Source: Mesorhizobium sp. L-2-11
Lineage (GTDB): Bacteria > Pseudomonadota > Alphaproteobacteria > Rhizobiales > Rhizobiaceae
Reading direction: 5' to 3'
Length of the DNA stretch: 64,000 bases
NCBI RefSeq assembly: GCF_016756595.1
Contig: NZ_AP023257.1
Span: 2,496,001 to 2,560,000 of the forward strand
Shown: one piece after another, positions 53,617 to 61,731 of the stretch
How positions within the stretch are numbered: position 1 is the stretch's first letter
Layout of the letters: every line of letters starts with the position of its first letter
The notes under the pieces: generated by a model
The model's input: the letters and a program-made list of their open reading frames with translations, nothing else
The model's database searches: none
Told to the model about the DNA's origin: nothing
Position numbers and translations under genes: made by a program

Positions 53617-54429
53617 ATGACCAACGATTCTCCAAAGGGAGGCGCCATCCCCGCGTCCGTTCCGACGATCGACGCAAAAGCGGAGCCGACGCTTCGCTAC
53701 GCCGACGCCGAGGTTTTCTACACCGAGGCGATTCGCGAACTCAGCGTGACGGACATTCCCTTTCTTGTCGCCGGCACCTATGCGGTGAGCGCCTACACCG
53801 GCGTCACCCGCCAAACCAAGGATCTCGACATTTTCTGTAAGGCCGGCGACTACGCCCGCATCCTCGCCCATTTCAAGCAGGCCGGTTATGCGGTCGAGAT
53901 ATTGGATGACCGCTGGCTCGGCAAGGTCTTCAAGGGCACGCATTTCTTTGACGTCATATTCGCATCGGCGAACGGAACCATGCCTGTCAGCGACGAGTGG
54001 CTGGAGCACGCGAGGCAAATCGATTTGCTGGGCAGCCGGGTGCGGATCGTCGGTCCGACGGAGCTTATCTGGTCCAAATGCTTCATTCAGGACAGAGGCC
54101 GCCATGACGGCGCCGACATCGCTCATACCATCCTCAAGGCTCAGGATCAGATCGACTGGCACCGGCTGCTTTCCTACCTCGAAGTTCACTGGGAGGTGTT
54201 GTTGATGCAGCTTCTGAATTTTCGATGGATCTATCCAAGCGAGCGCGATCACATTCCCGCCTGGCTGCTCGACGAATTGCTTGACCGGCTCGCCAAGCAG
54301 AGGGAGTTGCCTACGCCCCGAATGAAGATCTGCCGCGGGCGCCTGCTTTCGCCGACCGACTACGAGATCGACGTCAAGGAATGGGGCTTTGCCGGCGTCG
54401 GCGGAACAGGAGAATTTCGCGATGGCTGA
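53617..54429 (+). CDS. nucleotidyltransferase-fold protein
   Basis: A 270-residue protein. IPFLVAGTYAVSAYTGVTRQTKDLDIF near residues 48-73 has the nucleotidyltransferase helix followed by the metal-binding D-x-D. HFFDVIFASANG supplies a third acidic residue. A helical C-terminal domain follows (HRLLSYLEVHWEVLLMQLLNFRW). The natural substrate is unknown. The stop overlaps the start of a metallophosphoesterase gene, and the pair is conserved-looking in layout. The ATG at 53617 follows a predicted EcfG-like promoter; the ribosome site is poor. Confidence 0.78.
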   Translation: MTNDSPKGGAIPASVPTIDAKAEPTLRYADAEVFYTEAIRELSVTDIPFLVAGTYAVSAYTGVTRQTKDLDIFCKAGDYARILAHFKQAGYAVEILDDRWLGKVFKGTHFFDVIFASANGTMPVSDEWLEHARQIDLLGSRVRIVGPTELIWSKCFIQDRGRHDGADIAHTILKAQDQIDWHRLLSYLEVHWEVLLMQLLNFRWIYPSERDHIPAWLLDELLDRLAKQRELPTPRMKICRGRLLSPTDYEIDVKEWGFAGVGGTGEFRDG

Positions 54430-55174
54430 AAGGAACAAAGCTGACATGGCAACGACCGAGACAGACCGCACAGTCAGGATTGCGGCTGTCGGCGACCTGC
54501 ACGTGCAGGAAGACGCCCAGGCTTCCTGTCGTGATCTGTTCCGCGAAGTTTCGCGCGAAGCAGACGTTCTCGTGCTCACCGGCGATCTCACCAATCTCGG
54601 CAAACCGCGCGAAGCCGAAATCCTCGCGGAGGATTTACGCGCCTGCACGATCCCGGTCGTCGCCGTGCTCGGCAACCACGACTATGAATCCGGTGCGGTC
54701 GAGGACGTCGCCCACATCCTTCGGCAGGCGGGCGTCCATCTTCTTGACGGCCAGACGACGGAAATCAAGCAGGTCGGCTTTGTTGGTGTGAAGGGTTTCG
54801 TTGGCGGTTTTGGATCACGCATGCTCGGCTCCTTCGGCGAGCCGGCGATCAAGGCGATGGTCGCCGAAAGCGTCAACGAATCGATGCGGCTCGAAAACGC
54901 AATGCGGCAGGTTCGCACCGAGCGCACGCTTGTCGTCTTGCACTACGCTCCGGTGGTCGAGACGGTGGCCGGCGAACCACTGGAGATTTTTCCGTTCCTG
55001 GGCTCGTCGCGGCTGGCGGAGACGATCGACCGGTTCAAGGTCAGCGCGGTGGTGCATGGCCACGCGCATCGCGGCGTCTATGAAGGTCGCACGCCCGGCG
55101 GTGCCCCGGTCTATAACGTCGCCATGCACGTGGCGAAGCCGACCGGCCGTCCCTACGCACTGCTTGAAATCTGA
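54422..55174 (+). CDS. metallophosphoesterase
   Basis: A 250-residue calcineurin-like phosphoesterase with all metal motifs in order: AVGDLHVQED, LTGDLTNLG, VLGNHDYESG, VLHYAPVVE and VHGHAHRGVYEG. It would hydrolyse a phosphomono- or diester in the cytosol. The ATG at 54422 (GGAG nine bases before) overlaps the upstream nucleotidyltransferase gene by eight bases, so the two are coupled. A transfer/hydrolysis pair acting on the same modification is a possible role, by inference. Confidence 0.88.
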   Translation: MAERNKADMATTETDRTVRIAAVGDLHVQEDAQASCRDLFREVSREADVLVLTGDLTNLGKPREAEILAEDLRACTIPVVAVLGNHDYESGAVEDVAHILRQAGVHLLDGQTTEIKQVGFVGVKGFVGGFGSRMLGSFGEPAIKAMVAESVNESMRLENAMRQVRTERTLVVLHYAPVVETVAGEPLEIFPFLGSSRLAETIDRFKVSAVVHGHAHRGVYEGRTPGGAPVYNVAMHVAKPTGRPYALLEI

Positions 55175-55190
55175 AACACCCCGCGCCTGG

Positions 55191-56381
55191 TCAGCGATCG
55201 ATCTCGCCGAACACGATATCGAGCGACCCGATGATCGCAGCGACGTCGGCGATCATGTGCCCGCGCGACAGAAAATCCATCGCCTGCAGATGGGCAAAGG
55301 ACGGCGCGCGGATCTTGCACCGATAGGGAGTATTGCTGCCGTTCGAAACCAGATAGACGCCGAATTCGCCCTTCGGCGCCTCCACGGCGGCATAGACCTC
55401 TCCGACGGGCACGCGAACACCCTCCGTGTAGAGTTTGAAATGGTGGATCGTCGCTTCCATCGAGCGTTTCATGGTCGCCCGCGGCGGCGGCGTGATCTTG
55501 TGGTTCGGAATTGCCACCGGCCCTTGGCCTTCGGGCGATCGCAATTTCTCCAGGCACTGCTTCATGATCCGTACCGACTGGCGCATTTCCTCCATGCGGA
55601 CGAGATAGCGGTCATAGCAGTCGCCGTTCTTGCCGACGGGAATGTCGAAATCCATCTCCGGGTAGCATTCATAGGGCTGCGCCTTGCGCAAATCCCATGC
55701 TGCGCCCGAGCCGCGCAGCATGGGGCCCGAGAAGCCCCAGGCCCAGGCGTCATCGAGGCCGATCACACCGATATCGACATTGCGCTGCTTGAAGATGCGG
55801 TTTTCGGTGAGCAATTCGTCGAGGTTGCCGCAAACCTTGAGGAACGGATCGCAGAAATTCCAGATATCGTCCAAGAGTTTCGGAGGCAGGTCCTGGTGCA
55901 CGCCGCCGACCCGGAAATAATTCGCATGCATACGGGCGCCGGAGGCGCGCTCGTAAAACACCATCAGCTTCTCGCGCTCGGCGAAACCCCAGAGCGGCGG
56001 CGTCAGCGCGCCGATATCCATGGCCTGCGTCGTGACGTTGAGGAGATGCGACAAGAGCCGGCCGATTTCGCAAAACAGGACACGGATGAGCTGTCCGCGC
56101 TTCGGAACTGAGATTTCCAACAACTTCTCGGCGGCGAGGCAGAACGCATGCTCCTGGTTCATCGGCGCGACATAGTCGAGCCGGTCGAAATAGGGCAGGG
56201 CCTGCAGATAGTTCTTGTACTCGATGAGTTTTTCGGTGCCGCGGTGGAGCAACCCGATATGGGGATCGGCGCGGTCGACGATCTCGCCGTCCAGTTCGAG
56301 CACCAGGCGCAGGACGCCGTGAGCAGAGGGATGCTGCGGCCCGAAGTTGAGGGTGAAGTTGCGAACTGCGGCTTCGACCAT
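55191..56381 (-). CDS. nuoD: NADH-quinone oxidoreductase subunit D, orphan copy
   Basis: A 396-residue protein of normal NuoD length. It has [20 protein letters not shown] at the N-terminus, [47 protein letters not shown] and DPVFGEIDR-type end ([11 protein letters not shown]). In complex I this 49-kDa subunit lines the quinone pocket. No nuoC, nuoE or other complex I gene flanks it, so it is a stand-alone paralogue rather than part of the nuo operon. It is convergent with the phosphoesterase gene. Confidence 0.93.
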   Translation of the reverse strand: MVEAAVRNFTLNFGPQHPSAHGVLRLVLELDGEIVDRADPHIGLLHRGTEKLIEYKNYLQALPYFDRLDYVAPMNQEHAFCLAAEKLLEISVPKRGQLIRVLFCEIGRLLSHLLNVTTQAMDIGALTPPLWGFAEREKLMVFYERASGARMHANYFRVGGVHQDLPPKLLDDIWNFCDPFLKVCGNLDELLTENRIFKQRNVDIGVIGLDDAWAWGFSGPMLRGSGAAWDLRKAQPYECYPEMDFDIPVGKNGDCYDRYLVRMEEMRQSVRIMKQCLEKLRSPEGQGPVAIPNHKITPPPRATMKRSMEATIHHFKLYTEGVRVPVGEVYAAVEAPKGEFGVYLVSNGSNTPYRCKIRAPSFAHLQAMDFLSRGHMIADVAAIIGSLDIVFGEIDR

Positions 56382-56458
56382 GACGCTGCTCCGCTGTACC
56401 GGGTTTCAGGGCGAAGCCCGAGTGCTCCGGCCCGCCACGCCCGGACCACCGATCAGGT

Positions 56459-56529
56459 CCCGCCAATCACCGCCAATTACGTGCCCGCCAATCACGTGCC
56501 CCGCCAATCAAGTGCCCCGCCAATCAAGT
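56459..56529. repeat. 16-17 bp tandem repeat between nuoD and the PDQ-repeat gene
   Basis: Four to five imperfect copies of a unit close to CCCGCCAATCAAGTGC, ending over the stop codon of the neighbouring minus-strand gene. Confidence 0.8.
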
Positions 56530-56964
56530 GGTTGTCTGGATGATCAGCGTCAGCGTGCCGTCGCCATCGATGTTGGCAGCGACGACCTGGGAGGAATCCA
56601 GCCCGTTCGCCGCCAGCGCCGATGCTGCCTGTGGCGAGGCATCGATCGAGCTCTGCAGGGTAAGCAGATCTTCAACGCTGGTCTGGGTGATCACGGCCTC
56701 GGCTTGCGTCTTGAGTTCCGGCGGCAAATCCTCGAGGGCGACAATCGCAATGCCAGTAAAATTCTGGTCGGTGAAACCCTGATCCGGCAAGGCTTGATCC
56801 GGCACGGCTTGGTCAGGCGGCGTTTGGTCAGGCAGGGTTGGATCGGGCAGGGCTTCCGGGGCCGGGGGTGCGATTTGGGGAAGCTGCGGGTCGGTGGATT
56901 GCGCGTGGATCGGCTGCGCCAGGGCCAACCCCGAAAGGGCGGCAATTGTCGTCAACATGCGCAT
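56524..56964 (-). CDS. exported PDQ-repeat protein
   Basis: A 146-residue protein. GGAAGGA lies six bases before the ATG at 56964, giving a clean signal peptide (MRMLTTIAALSGLALAQPIHAQ). Residues about 35-70 are short repeats of the type L/V-P-D-Q/P (PDPTLPDQTPPDQAVPDQ), followed by a small domain with LEDLPPELKTQAEAVITQTSVEDLLTLQSSIDASP. An EcfG-like promoter is 55 bases upstream. No family was recognised; it is likely a periplasmic stress-induced protein. Confidence 0.72.
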   Translation of the reverse strand: MRMLTTIAALSGLALAQPIHAQSTDPQLPQIAPPAPEALPDPTLPDQTPPDQAVPDQALPDQGFTDQNFTGIAIVALEDLPPELKTQAEAVITQTSVEDLLTLQSSIDASPQAASALAANGLDSSQVVAANIDGDGTLTLIIQTTT

Positions 56965-57018
56965 GATCATTCCTTCCGTTTTCCGGTTTGCTCGAGGAGG
57001 ATCACTTGGTGACCACTC

Positions 57019-57043
57019 AACCATCGTGCCGGGTTATGGTTCC
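57019..57043 (-). promoter_or_regulatory. EcfG-like promoter for the PDQ-repeat protein
   Basis: On the minus strand, GGAAC (57043-57039), 16 bases, GGTT (57022-57019), ending 55 bases before the start at 56964. Confidence 0.45.
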
Positions 57044-57125
57044 CGTCCGTCATGGAGATGGCCGTCGTGGGATTGGAAAGGTCGCCGACGAAGCTCCGCC
57101 ACCGCGAGGTGGAGCAGCCTGGCAA

Positions 57126-57350
57126 TCATCCTCCCCAGCCGAGATCGCGATCCGCAACGCGCCGTTCGGCGGCGAGGGCGCGGCGCCGGTGGCTGCGGCC
57201 TCCGTTGAGAAAGTCGGCGATCCTTGCCGCCGACTTTGCCGAGGCGAAAGTCAGCAGCCGATCGTGATGGACGACGGGCTCGCCGGTCTCATTGTCCCAG
57301 ATCTCGAACCGGCAGCTTGGGTTCGGTACGGCTTCGAAACGGATCGTCAT
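57126..57350 (-). CDS. small hypothetical protein
   Basis: A 74-residue protein, MTIRFEAVPNPSCRFEIWDN then GEPVVHHDRLLTFASAKSAARIADFLN, with a basic tail. The N-terminal 50 residues read like a compact beta-alpha domain. No family was recognised. The ribosome site is weak. Confidence 0.55.
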   Translation of the reverse strand: MTIRFEAVPNPSCRFEIWDNETGEPVVHHDRLLTFASAKSAARIADFLNGGRSHRRRALAAERRVADRDLGWGG

Positions 57351-57466
57351 ATCGATGGTTCCGGTGATCGACGGACCAAGGTTCCGCGATCCCGGCTTAT
57401 GGATGGCTTACGGGCGTTTGGGATTATGCTTTTGGCAGCGGGCGCGCTAGCGCGGGTCGCCCTCGG

Positions 57467-58603
57467 CTAGCTTGCGTTGGGCGCGAGGCGCTGCGCGACA
57501 TGGTCGGCGATCGCCAGGCTTGAGGTCAGGCCGGGGCTCTCGATGCCGAACAGATTTACCAGGTTCTCGACGCCGTGCACCGCCGCGTCCTGGATGACGA
57601 AGTCGGCATTGGCTTCGCCGGGACCGGAGAGCTTCGGCCGGATGCCGCTATAGGCCGGCTGCAGGCTGCCATCGGCCAGGTCCGGCCAGTATTTGCGGAT
57701 CTGTTCGTAGAAGCGCTCGCCACGCGTTGGCTCGACCCTATAGTCGAGTTGATCGGTCCATTCGACGTCAGGCCCGAAGCGGGCGACGCCGTCGAGATCG
57801 AGCGTCAGATGGACGCCGAGCCCGCCGGGTTCGGGCACGGGATAGACCAGCCGCGAGAACGGCGCCCGGCCGGCGACCGAAAAATAATTGCCCTTGGCAT
57901 AGCGAAGTCTTGGCACGAATTGCCGGTCGAACCCGTCAAGCGAGCCGGCAAGTGCCGTGGCGCCAAGCCCGGCGGCGTTGACGAAGCGCGCGGCGGCGAT
58001 TTCAAAACGCTCGCCGCTGGTGCTGTCGATCGTGTCGAGCACGATGCGCCCGCCCTCGATCCGGCCCCCCTCGATCCGGCCAGAGACGATGCGGGTGTTG
58101 AGGCTGAGCACCGCGCCGTGCTCCTCGGCGTCGCCCAGCAGCGCCAGCATCAGGGCGTGGCTGTCAATGATGCCGGTGGCGGGAGACTGCAGCGCCGCCG
58201 TGCAGCGCAGCTTCGGCTCCAGCCTGCGCGCCTCAGCTTCGTTCAACGGCACCAGATCGCCCGCGCCGCAAGCAACGGCATTGGCCAGGATCGAAGCGAG
58301 CACCGGCTCCTGTTCGGTATTCGTGGCGACGATGAGCTTGCCGCAGCGCGCATGCGGCACCGCCCGTTCCTGGCAATAGCGGTAGAGCTTTTCGCGGCCT
58401 GCCACGCAGAGCCGGGCCTTCAGTGATCCGGCCGGATAGTAGATGCCGGCATGGATGACCTCGGAATTGCGCGAACTGGTCCCGGTGCCGATGGCGTTCT
58501 CGGCCTCGAGGACCAGGGTATCCATGCCGCGGCGCGCCATCTCTCGCGCGATCGCGAGGCCAATGACGCCGGCCCCGGCGACGATGCAGTCGACATGGTC
58601 CAC
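57467..58603 (-). CDS. FAD-dependent oxidoreductase (L-2-hydroxyglutarate oxidase-like)
   Basis: A 378-residue DAO-family flavoprotein. It has the dinucleotide fold VDCIVAGAGVIGLAIAREMARRG at the N-terminus, the LhgO-like NSEVIHAGIYYPAGSLKARLC, RFVNAAGLGATALA, LRYAKGNYFSVAG and GIRPKLSG. It probably oxidises L-2-hydroxyglutarate or a related 2-hydroxy acid to the 2-oxo acid. A short internal duplication (IEGGRIEGGRI) is present. It is monocistronic on the minus strand, divergent from the aminotransferase. Confidence 0.87.
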   Translation of the reverse strand: MDHVDCIVAGAGVIGLAIAREMARRGMDTLVLEAENAIGTGTSSRNSEVIHAGIYYPAGSLKARLCVAGREKLYRYCQERAVPHARCGKLIVATNTEQEPVLASILANAVACGAGDLVPLNEAEARRLEPKLRCTAALQSPATGIIDSHALMLALLGDAEEHGAVLSLNTRIVSGRIEGGRIEGGRIVLDTIDSTSGERFEIAAARFVNAAGLGATALAGSLDGFDRQFVPRLRYAKGNYFSVAGRAPFSRLVYPVPEPGGLGVHLTLDLDGVARFGPDVEWTDQLDYRVEPTRGERFYEQIRKYWPDLADGSLQPAYSGIRPKLSGPGEANADFVIQDAAVHGVENLVNLFGIESPGLTSSLAIADHVAQRLAPNAS

Positions 58604-58872
58604 GATCAGGCCACCTCAGCCTTGTTGTTGTGCCTGCTGGCGACCCGTTCGGGGATCAAGCCTTGGCCGTACGCACAGCCGGCTTGGCGCAGGTTCCGGC
58701 GTTTAGCAGCCTCGAAGTTGAAATTCTGCATGTCTTTCCGTCCATCCGCCAGCCTTCCGAAAGGGCTTGACACCCTTACAAGAAACGGATGCAGCAAACA
58801 GCATTAATCCAGAGGCCGATGCGCGTCGAACGGCACAGGACGCACGTCCCGGCATGCAGGACAGGAACCATC

Positions 58873-60258
58873 ATGGACGCTCGACCGAATTCTCCCGAAG
58901 CGCGCGATATCAGCTACCACATGCACGGCTACACCAATGCCCGCAAGCATGAAGAGGCAGGGCCGCTCGTCATCGAGAAAGGCGACGGCATCTATGTCGA
59001 GGATCTCGCCGGCAACCGCTATATCGAGGCGATGTCGGGGCTTTGGAGCGTCGCGGTCGGCTTCTCCGAGAAGCGGCTGGTCGACGCGGCGGTGCACCAG
59101 ATGTCCAAGTTGCCTTACTATCACGACTTCGGCTCCAAATCGCATTCGCCGCTGATCGACCTCGCCGAGAAGCTGGTGCAGATGGCGCCGGTGCCGATGA
59201 GCAAGGCGTATTTCACCAATTCCGGCTCCGAGGCCAACGATACGGCCATGAAGATGATCTGGTACCGGTCGAATGCGCTCGGCCAGCCGGCGCGCAAGAA
59301 GATCATCAGCCGCATTCGCGGCTATCACGGCGTCACCATTGCCTCGGCAAGCCTGACCGGGCTGCCCAACAACCACACTTCCTTCGACCTGCCGATCGCC
59401 AATGTGCTGCACACCTCGACGCCGCACCATTGGCGCGAAGCGCTGCCAGATGAGAGCGAAGCAGAGTTTTCGAGCCGGCTTGCCGACGATCTGGAAAAGC
59501 TGATCCTGGCCGAAGGACCGGAAACCATCGCGGCCTTCTTCGGAGAGCCGATCATGGGCGCCGGCGGCGTCATCGTGCCGCCGGCCGGCTACTGGGAGAA
59601 GATCCAGGCGGTGCTGGCGAAATACGACATCCTGCTCGTCGCCGACGAGGTGATCTGCGGCTTTGGCCGAACCGGCGAAATGTTCGGCTCGCAGACCTTC
59701 GGCATCAGGCCCGACATCATGGTGCTGTCGAAGCAGATCTCTTCATCCTACCTGCCGATCTCGGCTTTGCTGATCAACGAGAAGGTTTTCGAGCCGATTG
59801 CCGACGAAAGCAATCGCATCGGTACTTTCGGCCACGGTTTTACCGGCGGCGGCCATCCCGTTGCGGCCGCGGTCGCGCTGGAGAACCTGAAGCTGATCGA
59901 GGAGCGCGATCTGGTCGGCAATGCGCGCACGGTCGGGGCGCATATGCAGAAGCGGCTGCGCAGCCTCGCGTCGCACCCGCTTGTCGGCGAGGTGCGCGGC
60001 GTCGGCCTGATCGCGGCGGTCGAACTGGTCGGCGACAAGGCGAACAAGACGCCGTGGGAGACGGCCGGCGCGCTGGGCGGGCTCGTCAACGGTTTCATGC
60101 AGCAGAACGGCGTCATCTCGCGCAACATGGGCGACGCGATGGCTTTCTGCCCGCCGCTGATCATCACTGAGCCACAGGTCGATGAGATAATCGACGCGTT
60201 CGAAAGATCGCTCGAAGCCGCGGTCAAGCAGGTCCCGTTTTCGCAGATGAGCCGCTGA
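58873..60258 (+). CDS. class III PLP-dependent aminotransferase
   Basis: A 461-residue protein with the omega-aminotransferase signatures: EAMSGLWSVAVGF, AYFTNSGSEANDTAMKMIWY, the PLP ring-stacking RGYHGVTIASASLTG, LLVADEVICGFGRTG with the Asp that binds the pyridine nitrogen, and the Schiff-base lysine in MVLSKQISSSYLPISA. Likely substrates are omega-amino acids or amines with pyruvate as acceptor. The ATG at 58873 is used; the frame extends further up but that part looks non-coding. The 3' end overlaps the convergent nucleotidyltransferase gene by 35 bases. Confidence 0.92.
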   Translation: MDARPNSPEARDISYHMHGYTNARKHEEAGPLVIEKGDGIYVEDLAGNRYIEAMSGLWSVAVGFSEKRLVDAAVHQMSKLPYYHDFGSKSHSPLIDLAEKLVQMAPVPMSKAYFTNSGSEANDTAMKMIWYRSNALGQPARKKIISRIRGYHGVTIASASLTGLPNNHTSFDLPIANVLHTSTPHHWREALPDESEAEFSSRLADDLEKLILAEGPETIAAFFGEPIMGAGGVIVPPAGYWEKIQAVLAKYDILLVADEVICGFGRTGEMFGSQTFGIRPDIMVLSKQISSSYLPISALLINEKVFEPIADESNRIGTFGHGFTGGGHPVAAAVALENLKLIEERDLVGNARTVGAHMQKRLRSLASHPLVGEVRGVGLIAAVELVGDKANKTPWETAGALGGLVNGFMQQNGVISRNMGDAMAFCPPLIITEPQVDEIIDAFERSLEAAVKQVPFSQMSR

Positions 60259-61333
60259 ATCCTTCCAGTTCCTCGCCGATTCCTGAAAGTGCGTTGACGA
60301 TCGTCGCCTCGACGTCGCCACGCTGTTTCTGGGGTATCAAACCAAGTCCTTTTTGTATCGCTTCACGCCAATGTTTCCCTCTGGCCCACGCATCCGAAAA
60401 CGCGCTGGCGAGATCGTCCTGGCGACGCGTGGCTTCTAGCGCCTCGACCAGGAGTGCGGCCTGGTAGACATCCTTTTCCCGCTTGGCCACGCCGTTTGCG
60501 TCGTTCTGTCGGCGCGAGGCGACGATCAGCTTGTGAACCGCATATCGCTCGGGAGACGGGACCACGACAGGCACCCCCGATCGATGCAGCAGCACGGTTC
60601 TGATTGGTTGGTGGATCAGAAAATCGAGAAATCGAAGAGGCTGCGCGGATGCACCGCCCAAAGACGGCATTGGGGTTGCATGATCGGCGTAGTCATCGCT
60701 GCCCGTGTTCGGCGTAAGGAACTCGACCTTGTATCGGACCGCGTTCTCGAATTGCGTCGCGTGTCCGGGATCCGATCTGTGCGGGATTTGCCTGAAGGTT
60801 GGGTCGATCTCCCTCAAGATTTCTAGGATGGGTGGCAGGCTGTCCTCGACCGCAGCCGACACCGAATGAAATTGGGCGAAGTCTGCATCGCCCGTCTGCA
60901 ACGCTGTACCGGGCAGCTTCACGCCCAGATAGCCCGCGTATGATTGAAAGGCGACCGTGCCGACCAGGACGCCGCGCAACCGGAAGATGCCAGCCTTCCC
61001 CAGCGCCTCGACGACATCCCCGGTAAACTTTTCGGGTTCTGTCAGCCCTGCCTCGCGCACGAGCGTGGATACCAGCTTCCTGCGGGCGCGGAGATCGTCC
61101 TTGATCTGACGGAAGGATTTGACGCGTTTTGCAATCTCGGGATCACTGTCAGGCCCGACATACCGTCGCGTCTTCGTCGGCTGCGTTTCCTCGAAATACC
61201 AGTAGACCTTGTCCTTGACCGGCACCTTGACGAAGTTGCCCGTCGTCGGGAAATCCGTTTCGAAGGCTGCGTCCAAGGATCGCTGGACGAGTTCCGCATA
61301 CATCGTGCGGTAAACGAGGTCGACCGTCTTCAT
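60224..61333 (-). CDS. GSU2403-like nucleotidyltransferase-fold protein
   Basis: A 369-residue protein. The N-terminal part (VYRTMYAELVQRSLDAAF, then VYWYFEETQPTKTRRYVGP) and the central nucleotidyltransferase core (FRLRGVLVGTVAFQSYAGYLG, TGDADFAQF) match the GSU2403 family. RYAVHKLIVASRR follows near residue 270. Related folds act in toxin-antitoxin and abortive-infection systems, but the function of this family is not established. No small partner gene is seen beside it. Its start is preceded within 100 bases by palindromic TTATAA sites, suggesting tight control. Confidence 0.8.
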   Translation of the reverse strand: MKTVDLVYRTMYAELVQRSLDAAFETDFPTTGNFVKVPVKDKVYWYFEETQPTKTRRYVGPDSDPEIAKRVKSFRQIKDDLRARRKLVSTLVREAGLTEPEKFTGDVVEALGKAGIFRLRGVLVGTVAFQSYAGYLGVKLPGTALQTGDADFAQFHSVSAAVEDSLPPILEILREIDPTFRQIPHRSDPGHATQFENAVRYKVEFLTPNTGSDDYADHATPMPSLGGASAQPLRFLDFLIHQPIRTVLLHRSGVPVVVPSPERYAVHKLIVASRRQNDANGVAKREKDVYQAALLVEALEATRRQDDLASAFSDAWARGKHWREAIQKGLGLIPQKQRGDVEATIVNALSGIGEELEGFSGSSAKTGPA

Positions 61334-61347
61334 GCCAGGCGGCTCCG

Positions 61348-61434
61348 GTTATAAGAAAAATGCGGTTCTCTTATAACGGCATGATCCCGAGCGACGCAAG
61401 CGCAGTTATAAGAAAATTGCGAAAAACTTATAAT
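61348..61434. promoter_or_regulatory. paired palindromic sites upstream of the GSU2403-like gene
   Basis: GTTATAAGA (61348-61356) and its exact complement TCTTATAAC (61369-61377) form one dyad. GTTATAAG (61405-61412) and CTTATAAT (61427-61434) form a second, near-identical one. The AT-rich core stands out in GC-rich DNA. These are candidate operators or overlapping promoters. Confidence 0.5.
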
Positions 61435-61508
61435 GCCGCAGGAGAGGATCAGAAAAAATTGTTTCCAGCCAAATCAGAATGGTTTTGCTGCGGCATCCAG
61501 CTTCCGCA

Positions 61509-61731
61509 GGGGGAGATCGGCAGCTTCGGAGGCGGCGCCACGATCGGTCCGAAGCGCCAACCACCAACCTTGCAAATAGGACGCTGTCCGCGAAGCTGCC
61601 GATCTCCCCCCAAGTGGGGGAGATGCCGAGTCTTGGCAAAGAGGGCAGGACAGAGGGGGGCGCGAAGGATCGCTACAGAGCGCTTTTATTCTGGGCCGCT
61701 GCATTCTTCGGCTTGGTAACGGCATGGATCC
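61509..61731. repeat. Mesorhizobium-type dispersed repeat, interrupted by IS630 copy 2
   Basis: A 20-bp perfect inverted repeat (61509-61528 and 61591-61610, GGGGGAGATCGGCAGCTTCG), then GGACAGAGGGGGGCGCGAAGG-type sequence and ATGGATCC, homologous to 6468-6600. The rest of the repeat (GGGTCTGCGCCGCGTCGCTTC) resumes after the IS at 62781. No gene was found in 61334-61731. Confidence 0.85.
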
